Source: JAZKIX01 sp040384645
Lineage (GTDB): Bacteria; Pseudomonadota; Gammaproteobacteria; Burkholderiales; Burkholderiaceae_D
Length of the DNA: 7,589 nt
Direction: 5' to 3'
Assembly: GCA_040384645.1 (NCBI GenBank)
Contig: JAZKIX010000034.1
Span: 1-7,589, forward strand
The translations under genes were made by a program, and so were the position numbers. Within the stretch, counting starts at the first letter, position 1, and every line of letters starts with the position of its first letter. Below the pieces are notes generated by a model. That model ran no database searches. It had not been told where the DNA came from and was given only the letters and a program-made list of their open reading frames with translations. Shown in pieces: positions 1 to 6,362 of this stretch.

Positions 1-950
1 TTGTTGGCGATTATCACATCGTATGCAGCAGTACCAATGCATATGCCCCCGCTTTTTTGGTCGCGCATGAATCGGCGATTGAGCCAAGTGGTTTGAAAGG
101 CGAGGCGTATTTGGATTGGTGCTTGCAATTCTGCAGGGAACACCGCATTGCCATTTTTGTGCCTGGAAAGGAAGCTAGTCTGGTTAGCGCCGCGCGTGAG
201 CAGTTCGCTGAACAGGGAACCCGCGTCCTGTGTGCCGCGTCGCAAGAAGTACTGCATTTGCTGCACGACAAGGCCCGCTTTTATCAAGCCGTAGATTTGC
301 CGCTGGCGCCGCCGGCTGCCTTTCGAGTAGTCGAAAATGTCGAGCAATTTGATCACGCCTATCGCGAACTCAGACAGAGCCATGCCAAACTATGCGTCAA
401 GCCTTCTGTCTCGGTTTATGGCCTCGGTTTTAGCGTGCTCGATGAAATCCGCTCCTGTGCACAGTTATTGCTCGAAGGCGTGCAATACCATGTCGGTTTG
501 GACGACTTGCGGCGCGGTTTCGCTGCCATGGATGGTTTCAGAACCATGCTGCTGATGGAATATCTCGATGGCCCCGAATACAGTGTCGATTGCGTGGGCG
601 ATAACGGCCGGCTGGTGTGTGCCATTCCTCGTAAAAAATCCATGGTGGTTGGGCAGGGACAAATCATCGACATGCGTGACGATATCCTGGAAAGCACACG
701 CCAACTGACCGCCACCTATGGCTTAAATGGTGTGTTCAATGTGCAATTCCGCGAAGGCCAAAACGGACTTGGTTTACTCGAAATTAATCCACGTATGTCA
801 GGTGGCATCGCCATGGCGTGTCTGGCCGGCCCCAATTTACCGTATCTGGCATTGGTTGGATTTGATCGCGGTTTCGAGGGATTGCCGATACCGCCGATTC
901 GTGCCGGAATGCGGGTGGCAGAACTGGCGCGTGCGACGGAGCTATCTTGA
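1..950 (+). CDS. ATP-grasp domain ligase of the Ter-associated biosynthetic operon (5' partial)
   Basis: The reading frame is open from position 3 at the left edge to TGA at 948-950, giving 315 visible residues, so the true start lies outside the window. A TTG at 57 is in frame but the coding sense continues upstream of it, so it is not the start. ATP-grasp hallmarks are visible (numbering from the first visible codon): D89-K90 opening the ATP-grasp core, K133 in a VKPSVSVYG motif that should contact ATP, E186 and E192 in MEYLDGPEYSVD, and E260-I-N-P-R264, the Mg-binding strand. The part before residue 89 would be the end of the pre-ATP-grasp Rossmann-like domain. Family members join a carboxylate to an amine or similar nucleophile through an acyl-phosphate, using ATP. 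By context it probably ligates a group onto the metabolite made by the downstream enzymes; the substrate is unknown. The stop overlaps the next start by four bases. Confidence 0.9.
   Translation, partial: VGDYHIVCSSTNAYAPAFLVAHESAIEPSGLKGEAYLDWCLQFCREHRIAIFVPGKEASLVSAAREQFAEQGTRVLCAASQEVLHLLHDKARFYQAVDLPLAPPAAFRVVENVEQFDHAYRELRQSHAKLCVKPSVSVYGLGFSVLDEIRSCAQLLLEGVQYHVGLDDLRRGFAAMDGFRTMLLMEYLDGPEYSVDCVGDNGRLVCAIPRKKSMVVGQGQIIDMRDDILESTRQLTATYGLNGVFNVQFREGQNGLGLLEINPRMSGGIAMACLAGPNLPYLALVGFDRGFEGLPIPPIRAGMRVAELARATELS
938..941 (+). promoter_or_regulatory. Shine-Dalgarno site supporting the TTG start at 947
   Basis: GGAG at 938-941 lies 5 nt before the TTG at 947 and 14 nt before the in-frame GTG at 956. 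This favours the TTG, which overlaps the upstream TGA as TTGA (947-950), an arrangement typical of translational coupling. Confidence 0.55.
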
Positions 951-2149
951 GCGCAGTGGCGCTGGACAAGAAAAATTTTCTTTTTCCAGCGGAAGCGCGC
1001 ACTGTTGTCTTACCTACGGGCTTGATGCAAGTGAAGGTCGAGACGAGCGTATTTAGCCTGGATGAGTTGATTGGCTTCGCGGCGCGTGCCAATGCCAAGC
1101 GTGGTTTTCTGTTCTTGAGCAAGGTGTTGGGTAAACATTGGCCAGTGACGCCAAGTAAGATGCGTGAAATTCATCTCGCGCTAGCGGCCCAAGTGCCACC
1201 GGATTTGCAGGGGCCAGTCGTCTTTATTGCCATGGCCGAAACGGCAATTGGGTTGGGTCATGGCGTATTTGAGGCTTACGTAGAGACCCATCCGCAAACA
1301 CCGGTATTGTTTTTGCATACCACGCGTTATCAGACGGGCACCACTGACCTGATCGAATTCGAGGAGGCGCATAGCCACGCGCCGCGTCAGTTCTTACATG
1401 TGCCTGCTGATCCGGCTTTGCGTGCGCTGTTGTTAAGCGCACGCTCTTTGGTGCTAGTGGATGACGAAGCCTCTACAGGTAGCACTTTCCTCAATTTGAC
1501 GGCAGCCTGCCGTGCCCTCAATCCGGGGATTGCACATGTGCATTTGGCGACCATCACCGATTTCATGGGGCCTTCTGCCAAGGTATCCCTGTCTCAGCGT
1601 TTCGGAATCCCATTCACAATGGGCACTGCGCTACGTGGCGAATATGTCTTCAGCGCTGGTCAATTAGAGCATGCTAGTGCGCCAGCCCAACTATTTGAAG
1701 CGCAAGCGGAGCGCGGGGCCAGCACTGTATTCGGTAGGCTAGGTCTGGATCGCGCACTGTCCTTGCCCACTAATCTGGCAGAGCGTTTACGTGCCAATAT
1801 TGGGCCGAACGAACGCACGCTGGTCTTAGGGACGGGCGAATTCATGCACATGGCTTTTGTATTGGCACAGCAGTTGGAACAGCGTGGTTGCGATGTGGTG
1901 GTTCAAGCGAGTACCCGTTCACCTATATTGAATTGGGGGGCGGTTAGTCAGACCCTGCGCTTTGCCGATAATTACGGCGAAGGCATCGCCAATTACCTAT
2001 ATAACGTTGTGCCTGGCCAATACGATCACGTTTTCATTTGCCACGAAACACCTCCCAATGCTGCGCTACAGCAGTTGGCGCATGCTGTGAACGGACGGCT
2101 GTTTCATTTTTTATCTGAGAATAATATTGAAGAAATTCCTGTTTGTTGA
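947..2149 (+). CDS. Phosphoribosyltransferase with C-terminal TRSP domain
   Basis: 400 residues. The N-terminal half carries a type I phosphoribosyltransferase fold with a clear PRPP-binding loop: hydrophobic strand then D172-D173-E-A-S-T177-G178-S-T180. Other segments likely conserved in the family are H64-W-P-V67, I94-A-M-A-E-T-A-I-G, and F139-E-E-A-H-S-H-A. The C-terminal domain (from about residue 285) has a G295-T-G-E-F-M loop and the name-giving T323-R-S-P326 motif, matching the PRTase_2 plus TRSP architecture of Ter-linked operons. The family is predicted to transfer a ribose-phosphate group from PRPP to, or from, a base-like acceptor; the acceptor is unknown. The TTG start overlaps the ATP-grasp stop by 4 bp and the 3' end overlaps the HAD gene by 23 bp. 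The family call is firm; the reaction is inferred. Confidence 0.92.
   Translation: MSAVALDKKNFLFPAEARTVVLPTGLMQVKVETSVFSLDELIGFAARANAKRGFLFLSKVLGKHWPVTPSKMREIHLALAAQVPPDLQGPVVFIAMAETAIGLGHGVFEAYVETHPQTPVLFLHTTRYQTGTTDLIEFEEAHSHAPRQFLHVPADPALRALLLSARSLVLVDDEASTGSTFLNLTAACRALNPGIAHVHLATITDFMGPSAKVSLSQRFGIPFTMGTALRGEYVFSAGQLEHASAPAQLFEAQAERGASTVFGRLGLDRALSLPTNLAERLRANIGPNERTLVLGTGEFMHMAFVLAQQLEQRGCDVVVQASTRSPILNWGAVSQTLRFADNYGEGIANYLYNVVPGQYDHVFICHETPPNAALQQLAHAVNGRLFHFLSENNIEEIPVC
2117..2120 (+). promoter_or_regulatory. Weak ribosome binding site for the TTG start at 2127
   Basis: GAGA at 2117-2120 is 6 nt upstream of the TTG at 2127. It lies inside the end of the upstream gene and is a poor match to the consensus, so initiation probably relies on ribosomes arriving from the TRSP gene, which ends at 2149. 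Confidence 0.4.
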
Positions 2150-2879
2150 CCTTGACGATACCCTGTTTCAAACGCCGGGAAAATGTGTTGGACAAGAAGA
2201 CTTGCGTCCTGCTGCCTATCTTAAGGACGGCGTTGCCTGTTCATTTACCACTGCACGGCAGCGCGCTTTGTTTGAGTTGATGCAGCGTGAAATGACCATG
2301 ATCCCGGCAACCGCGCGTAACCACGATGCCTTAGGCCGGGTCGACTTGCCATTTTCTAGCTATAGCATCATCGATTACGGTGGCGTCGTGCTGGTTCCCG
2401 GTGGCGCGGTTGATTACGATTGGCTTGCAGAGATGCAGATAGATATGGCGCATGCGTTGGATGGTTTAAAAGAGGTGATTGAGATCATCGACGAGTATTC
2501 GGCGAGGGTTGGGCTGACAGGTCGGGCTCGTTTGATTGAAGATTGTGACACGCCCTTCTACGTCGTGGTCAAAGACGCTGATAAACAAGCCGAGCGACTG
2601 GAACATATCGAGCGAGAGGCGGTAGCGCCCTGGATTGCAGGCGCTGGCAAGGATTTTTTCATCCATCGCAACGGTAACAATTTGGCGGTATTGCCCAAGA
2701 CGCTCAACAAGGCGCGTGCAGTGCAATATGTGCGCCAAAAGCTCGAAGCAGAACATGGCCCGCTCATGACCTTCGGCATGGGCGACAGCAAATCCGATGC
2801 GCGTTTTATGGCGGCTTGCGATTACGCGATTATTCCAAGTGGTACCCAACTGGCGGCTTTGACGGTGGCAGCTCTATGA
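2127..2879 (+). CDS. HAD-superfamily hydrolase (putative phosphatase)
   Basis: 250 residues with all four haloacid dehalogenase motifs. Motif I is D8-L-D10-D-T12, with D8 the expected nucleophile and D10 the acid/base. Motif II is T62 in IPATAR. Motif III is K195 in LNKARAV. Motif IV is G219-D220-S-K-S-D224, binding Mg. The segment between motifs II and III (about 75-185) is large enough for a C2-type cap, as in Cof/sucrose-phosphatase-like members. The TTG at 2127 is chosen because motif I starts only seven residues later and no ATG lies nearby; it overlaps the TRSP gene by 23 bp. It probably removes a phosphate from the phosphoribosylated intermediate made by neighbouring enzymes. The cytoplasmic location is inferred from the lack of a signal peptide. 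The stop overlaps the next ATG as ATGA. Confidence 0.92.
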   Translation: MKKFLFVDLDDTLFQTPGKCVGQEDLRPAAYLKDGVACSFTTARQRALFELMQREMTMIPATARNHDALGRVDLPFSSYSIIDYGGVVLVPGGAVDYDWLAEMQIDMAHALDGLKEVIEIIDEYSARVGLTGRARLIEDCDTPFYVVVKDADKQAERLEHIEREAVAPWIAGAGKDFFIHRNGNNLAVLPKTLNKARAVQYVRQKLEAEHGPLMTFGMGDSKSDARFMAACDYAIIPSGTQLAALTVAAL

Positions 2880-3976
2880 ATGGTGGGGGCTTTTGTGGCA
2901 GTTATCGACCTGACGATGTGCGTTTTTTACTTAAGCGCTTGCCGCAGCAGCCCTTTGTGGAGATCGCGCAAAAGGAACAATTGATCCAGTCCGGCACATG
3001 CCATTACAGCGAAATGTTGTCGCCCGAGGTGTTGCCGTCAGCCAGATATTTGCAAATATTCAAGGATGCTACCCGCAGCAACCGTCAGCAGATGGCACGC
3101 GATTGCCTTTCCTTGGCTGCGCTAATTGCCTTACGCCGCACCGGCCCGATCACTTTGGTGTCACTGGTGCGGGCTGGTACGCCGGTCGGCGTCATTCTCA
3201 AGCATCTATTGCAACGTGTGTTGGGACGGCAGGTCAACCATTATTCAGTCTCGATCATTCGCGACCGGGGCATTGATCAGGTCGCTTTGGAGCACATTCT
3301 GGCGCAAGGCCACGCACCTGAATCGATCGTTTTCGTTGATGGCTGGACCGGCAAGGGCGTGATCGCGCGCGTACTGAAACAGGCTGTTTGCGAGTTCAAT
3401 CAGCGGCACAAGTTGGCCATTGATGGTGGCTTGTACGTATTGTCGGATTTGGCCGGCGCAGCGGTATGCGCCGCGTCTTCGCACGATTACCTAATTCCAT
3501 CGAGCATACTCAATGCCACCGTCTCAGGCTTGGTTAGCCGCTCGGTACTCAATGACGCAATCGGCCCGCAAGACTTTCATGGTTGCGTTTATTATGATGC
3601 GTTCGAAGCGCACGACCAATCGCGCCAATTCGCAGACGCTGTGATTGCCGATGGCGTCGCGCTGGCCGAACGTGATGGTATCCCGGCAGCCGTTCCGGTC
3701 GACAGAGTTGCAGTGGCTGGCATTTCGTCGGACTTTTTACTTACCGCCATGGCCCAGCATGGCATCGCCGATGTGAACATGGTGAAACCCGGTATCGGTG
3801 AGGCGACCCGCGTATTACTGAGACGGGTGCCGCGATTGTTGATCCTGCGCGACCCCGATGCAGCGGACGTGGCGCATTTGCGGCTACTGGCTGCCGAAAA
3901 ATCGGTGCCTATAATCACCAATGCAAATTTGCCTTACCAAGCCGTATCGCTCATCAGGAGTGCTTTAGATGGCTAG
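2876..3976 (+). CDS. PRTase-like protein with putative PELOTA RNA-binding C-terminus (StiP family)
   Basis: 366 residues from the ATG at 2876, which overlaps the HAD stop (ATGA) and follows GGTGG at 2864-2868 by 7 nt. An in-frame TTG at 2816 would extend it 20 residues into the HAD gene and is less likely, because the family signature G8-S-Y-R-P-D-D-V-R-F-L-L begins just after the ATG. Further family-like segments are H43-Y-S-E-M-L-S-P-E51, R99-A-G-T-P-V-G105, and a PRPP-loop-like V152-F-V-D155-G-W-T-G-K-G161. Residues from about 275 to 366 contain LLILRDPDAADVAHLRLLA, which resembles the L7Ae/PELOTA RNA-binding fold. Databases often label this family 'cysteine protease StiP'; the motifs seen instead support a phosphoribosyltransferase-like enzyme. 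Its substrate is unknown; an RNA or nucleotide-like partner is inferred from the C-terminal domain. Confidence 0.88.
   Translation: MNGGGFCGSYRPDDVRFLLKRLPQQPFVEIAQKEQLIQSGTCHYSEMLSPEVLPSARYLQIFKDATRSNRQQMARDCLSLAALIALRRTGPITLVSLVRAGTPVGVILKHLLQRVLGRQVNHYSVSIIRDRGIDQVALEHILAQGHAPESIVFVDGWTGKGVIARVLKQAVCEFNQRHKLAIDGGLYVLSDLAGAAVCAASSHDYLIPSSILNATVSGLVSRSVLNDAIGPQDFHGCVYYDAFEAHDQSRQFADAVIADGVALAERDGIPAAVPVDRVAVAGISSDFLLTAMAQHGIADVNMVKPGIGEATRVLLRRVPRLLILRDPDAADVAHLRLLAAEKSVPIITNANLPYQAVSLIRSALDG
3956..3960 (+). promoter_or_regulatory. Strong Shine-Dalgarno for the aldolase gene
   Basis: AGGAG at 3956-3960, 8 nt before the ATG at 3969, lies within the end of the StiP-family gene. It fixes the aldolase start, which overlaps the upstream gene by 8 bp. 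Confidence 0.75.
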
Positions 3977-4925
3977 CACAATCGCTAACAGGATCACTAG
4001 AACGCTGGGCGCCTCGCTCTACGTGCCAACTACCCACAAGGATTTGCAGCAGATTGCCAATGGCGACTTGCTGGGCGATTTACGCTCCGTTATCTTTTGT
4101 ACTGAAGATGCGGTGGCCGACAGTGAACTCAGCTACGGCCTGTTCAATTTGTCGCTCGTGCTGCAACAGATGGTTGAACGTCCCGGCACCGAACGTTTTG
4201 TGCGGGTGCGCAATCCTGATGTGATGGAACGCGTACTGGCGATGCAGGGTGTAGAAAAGCTGACCGGTTTTGTGTTGCCGAAATCGACTCGGCATAATTT
4301 TGACGCCTACTTCCGGCAAGTGCGCAAGAGTCAATTCATGCTGATGCCGACCTTGGAAACGGCAGAAGTATTTGACGATGCCGAGATGAAGCTATTTCGC
4401 CAGTGCCTGGAGCAGCCGGGCGTGCGCGATCACATTTTGGCATTACGCATCGGCGGCAATGATTTGCTGGCCTTACTCGGGATGCGGCGGCCACGCAATA
4501 TGACGATATACCGCACGCCTTTGGGGCCGGTGATTTCAAAACTGGTGACTATTTTCAGGCCCTATGGCTTTGTGCTGACGGCACCGGTGTTCGAGCACTT
4601 AGATAACGCGGCATTGCTGGCGCAGGAAGTGGAAGAAGATCTGGCCCATGGCATGGTTGGAAAGACAGCCATCCATCCGAACCAAGTCGGACTGATTGAG
4701 CAGCACTACCGGGTCCAGCGTAATGATGTCGAAGTGGCTCTGCGCATCATGGATGAGGCTAGTCCAGCGGTATTCAAGATGCACGATTCGATGTGCGAAG
4801 TTGCCACCCACCGGGCCTGGGCCCACGGCGTGGTCGAGCAGGCGCGGGTGTTTGGTATCCATCATGCCGGCGATGAAAGCGTTGGCATCAGCCCGCTGCA
4901 AGCGCAGCAGACACAACCCAACTGA
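3969..4925 (+). CDS. HpcH/HpaI aldolase / citrate lyase beta-like enzyme
   Basis: 318 residues, close to the length of CitE-like proteins. Recognisable elements of the TIM-barrel family are E46-D47 early in the barrel, R79-V-R-N82 (substrate-binding Arg), K105 in VLPKS, E130 in PTLETAE and D165 in GGNDLL (the expected pair of Mg ligands), and G231-K-T-A-I-H-P-N-Q239, a CitE-like signature. Members cleave or form C-C bonds in 2-keto or acyl-CoA-type acids. Here it probably makes or breaks a C-C bond in the Ter-operon metabolite, and its retained metal ligands argue that it is catalytic. The last 20 or so residues are polar and Gln-rich and look like a disordered tail. The start overlaps the StiP-family gene by 8 bp; the ter gene follows 23 bp after the stop. 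The true substrate cannot be read from the sequence. Confidence 0.92.
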   Translation: MASTIANRITRTLGASLYVPTTHKDLQQIANGDLLGDLRSVIFCTEDAVADSELSYGLFNLSLVLQQMVERPGTERFVRVRNPDVMERVLAMQGVEKLTGFVLPKSTRHNFDAYFRQVRKSQFMLMPTLETAEVFDDAEMKLFRQCLEQPGVRDHILALRIGGNDLLALLGMRRPRNMTIYRTPLGPVISKLVTIFRPYGFVLTAPVFEHLDNAALLAQEVEEDLAHGMVGKTAIHPNQVGLIEQHYRVQRNDVEVALRIMDEASPAVFKMHDSMCEVATHRAWAHGVVEQARVFGIHHAGDESVGISPLQAQQTQPN

Positions 4926-4934
4926 GATTAAGTG

Positions 4935-4940
4935 AAAGGA
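4935..4940 (+). promoter_or_regulatory. Shine-Dalgarno for the TerA-like gene
   Basis: AAAGGA, 8 nt before the ATG at 4949, sits in the 23-bp gap after the aldolase gene. This is the only junction in the operon where genes do not overlap, so this cistron may be translated independently and more strongly. Confidence 0.75.
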
Positions 4941-4948
4941 CCAACATC

Positions 4949-6187
4949 ATGACCGACTTTGCACGTGGACAAAAAGGCAAGCTGGCCGAACTGGGATGCG
5001 TTGGCGCGTTCCCTATCGTATTAAACATGGCAGCACAAGGCATGGATATCGATATTGCCTGTTTTGGTCTTGATGCCAATGACAAGCTGTCAGACGACCG
5101 CTACATGGTGTTTTTTAACCAAAAATCCTGCCCGGGCGATGCCGTTACGCTTGCTCTGGGCGATGGCAAAGCCACCTTCAATACCGACGTCGCTCGCTTG
5201 CCGGATTCAATCCACAAGCTGGTGTTTGCTGCCTCGATTGGTGGCGAAGGCACCATGCGCAAACTAGGCTCAAGCTCAATGCGACTGGGCAATGCCGCTT
5301 TTGTTTTTTCCGGCAGTGATTTCCAGGATGAAAAAGCCGTCATCGTCGGTGAACTCTACAAGCGTGATGGCCAGTGGCGTTTTGGCGCGGTGGGACAGGG
5401 CTTCAACGGTGGCTTGTCAGCCTTGCTGAAGCATTTTGGCGGTACCGAGGCCGACAATACTGCGTCGCCTGCACCCGCATCTGCTCCACCCCCAGCCGCA
5501 CCTGCGCCGGCGCCAAAGAAAATATTGCTGTCCAAGATCACACTGGAAAAGCGTGGCGATAAAGTGTCGCTAGAAAAAGCCGGCGGTCGCGGCTTTGGCC
5601 GTATCCGCGTCAACCTGAACTGGAACCAGGCAGCGCTACCCAACGCCGAACCCAAAAAACCGGGTTTCTTGAATAAATTGATGGGTGGTGCCCAAGCGAA
5701 ATCAAGTGGCGGCATCGATCTCGATCTGGGATGCATGTTCCAGATGGCCGATGGCGGCGCCGGCTGCGTACAAGCGCTGGGTAATGGCTGGGGTAATTTT
5801 AACCAGGCGCCTTTCGTCCACCTGGAAGGCGATGACCGCTCTGGTACCAATACTGAGGGCGAAAATATATTCATCAACGGCGATCAACTTGGCCAGATCA
5901 AACGGCTCTTGATCTTTACTTTTATTTATGACGGCGCGCCCAACTGGGCCGTCACCAATGGTGTCGTCACCATTGAAGCGCCCGGCCAAGCGCCGGTCGA
6001 AGTGCGGCTCGACAACGGCACCAATGCCTCAATGTGTGCGATTGCGATGATTGAAAACAATGGCGGCAATTTGCAAATTACCAAATTGGTCGAGTATTTT
6101 GAACAGATCGGCAACGAGAGCACCCATAAATTGATGAATGATCGCTTTGGATTTGGATTGCGATTTAAGGCTGGGTCCAAGGACTAA
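4949..6187 (+). CDS. terA: TerA-like tellurium-resistance protein with two TerD domains
   Basis: 412 residues in three parts. The first TerD-type domain (about 1-165) has D33-I-D35 at the usual acidic site, LSDDRYMVFFNQ, and ends in VGQGFNGGLSALLKHFGG. A Pro/Ala-rich linker spans about 172-189. The second TerD domain (about 192-408) contains the typical KITLEKRGDKVSL start, D257-L-D259, G294-D-D-R-S-G299 with E303/E305, then KRLLIFTFIYDGAPNW and MCAIAMIEN. The two-domain layout and C-terminal motifs are those of TerA-like proteins; the exact symbol is less certain than the family. TerD domains form beta-sandwiches that bind Ca2+ and are thought to act with the membrane protein TerC in stress or tellurite resistance. 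No signal peptide or membrane segment is visible, so it is probably cytoplasmic. It ends the operon; terZ, terB, terC, terD and terE are not in the window. Confidence 0.93.
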   Translation: MTDFARGQKGKLAELGCVGAFPIVLNMAAQGMDIDIACFGLDANDKLSDDRYMVFFNQKSCPGDAVTLALGDGKATFNTDVARLPDSIHKLVFAASIGGEGTMRKLGSSSMRLGNAAFVFSGSDFQDEKAVIVGELYKRDGQWRFGAVGQGFNGGLSALLKHFGGTEADNTASPAPASAPPPAAPAPAPKKILLSKITLEKRGDKVSLEKAGGRGFGRIRVNLNWNQAALPNAEPKKPGFLNKLMGGAQAKSSGGIDLDLGCMFQMADGGAGCVQALGNGWGNFNQAPFVHLEGDDRSGTNTEGENIFINGDQLGQIKRLLIFTFIYDGAPNWAVTNGVVTIEAPGQAPVEVRLDNGTNASMCAIAMIENNGGNLQITKLVEYFEQIGNESTHKLMNDRFGFGLRFKAGSKD

Positions 6188-6193
6188 AGCCAA

Positions 6194-6209
6194 ACACCGA
6201 TTGTGGTGT
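6194..6209 (+). other. Small hairpin after the ter gene
   Basis: ACACC (6194-6198) pairs with GGTGT (6205-6209) across a 6-nt loop, seven bases after the ter stop codon. No T-tract follows directly, so on its own it is not a convincing terminator. It may protect the 3' end of the operon mRNA or act with the second hairpin at 6216-6230. Confidence 0.35.
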
Positions 6210-6215
6210 GCCCGA

Positions 6216-6235
6216 AAAAGCGATGCTTTTATCTT
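6216..6235 (+). terminator. Candidate weak intrinsic terminator of the Ter operon
   Basis: AAAAGC (6216-6221) pairs with GCTTTT (6225-6230) across a GAT loop; the T-rich arm runs on into ATCTT. The stem has only two G-C pairs, so it would be weak, but its position 28 bp past the operon's last stop fits a terminator. The A-tract/T-tract symmetry could also let it work in the other direction. Confidence 0.35.
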
Positions 6236-6290
6236 CCTGCTCTGAGTTCTGTTTGTTACACTAATTCTCTGGTTTAAGTTAAATTTGGCC

Positions 6291-6318
6291 TTGCCAGATT
6301 GTTGCCGTATTCGATATT
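6291..6318 (+). promoter_or_regulatory. Candidate sigma-70 promoter for the type I secretion gene
   Basis: TTGCCA (6291-6296, five of six to the -35 consensus) and GATATT (6313-6318, four of six to the -10) are separated by 16 nt, about 45 bp before the ATG at 6363. This is a match by eye only, but a separate promoter is expected because the 175-bp spacer breaks the operon's tight packing. Confidence 0.35.
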
Positions 6319-6362
6319 TACCGTGTCGTAGGGGACTTTCAGAGAGATAGGGTACACATCGC

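Noticed and set aside
416..715. 99-codon open frame on the - strand inside the ATP-grasp gene
   Set aside because: It is antisense to conserved ATP-grasp motifs and has Ser/Arg-rich composition typical of a shadow frame.
57..950. TTG at 57 as the start of the ATP-grasp gene
   Set aside because: The same frame is open back to position 3 and the upstream codons read as sensible protein, so the gene begins outside the window.
2816..2875. In-frame TTG at 2816 as the start of the StiP-family gene
   Set aside because: It would overlap the HAD gene by 64 bp across its conserved 3' end; the ATG at 2876 has an ATGA overlap, a spaced GGTGG and the family signature right after it.
5460..5515. Possible tandem repeat in the ter gene
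   Set aside because: The stretch is a Pro/Ala-rich interdomain linker built from varied GCN and CCN codons; there is no true repeated DNA unit.
5356..5877. 173-codon open frame on the - strand inside the TerA-like gene
   Set aside because: It lies wholly antisense to a clear TerD-family gene and shows low-complexity Pro/Ala/Ser composition mirrored from the linker; no domain is recognisable.
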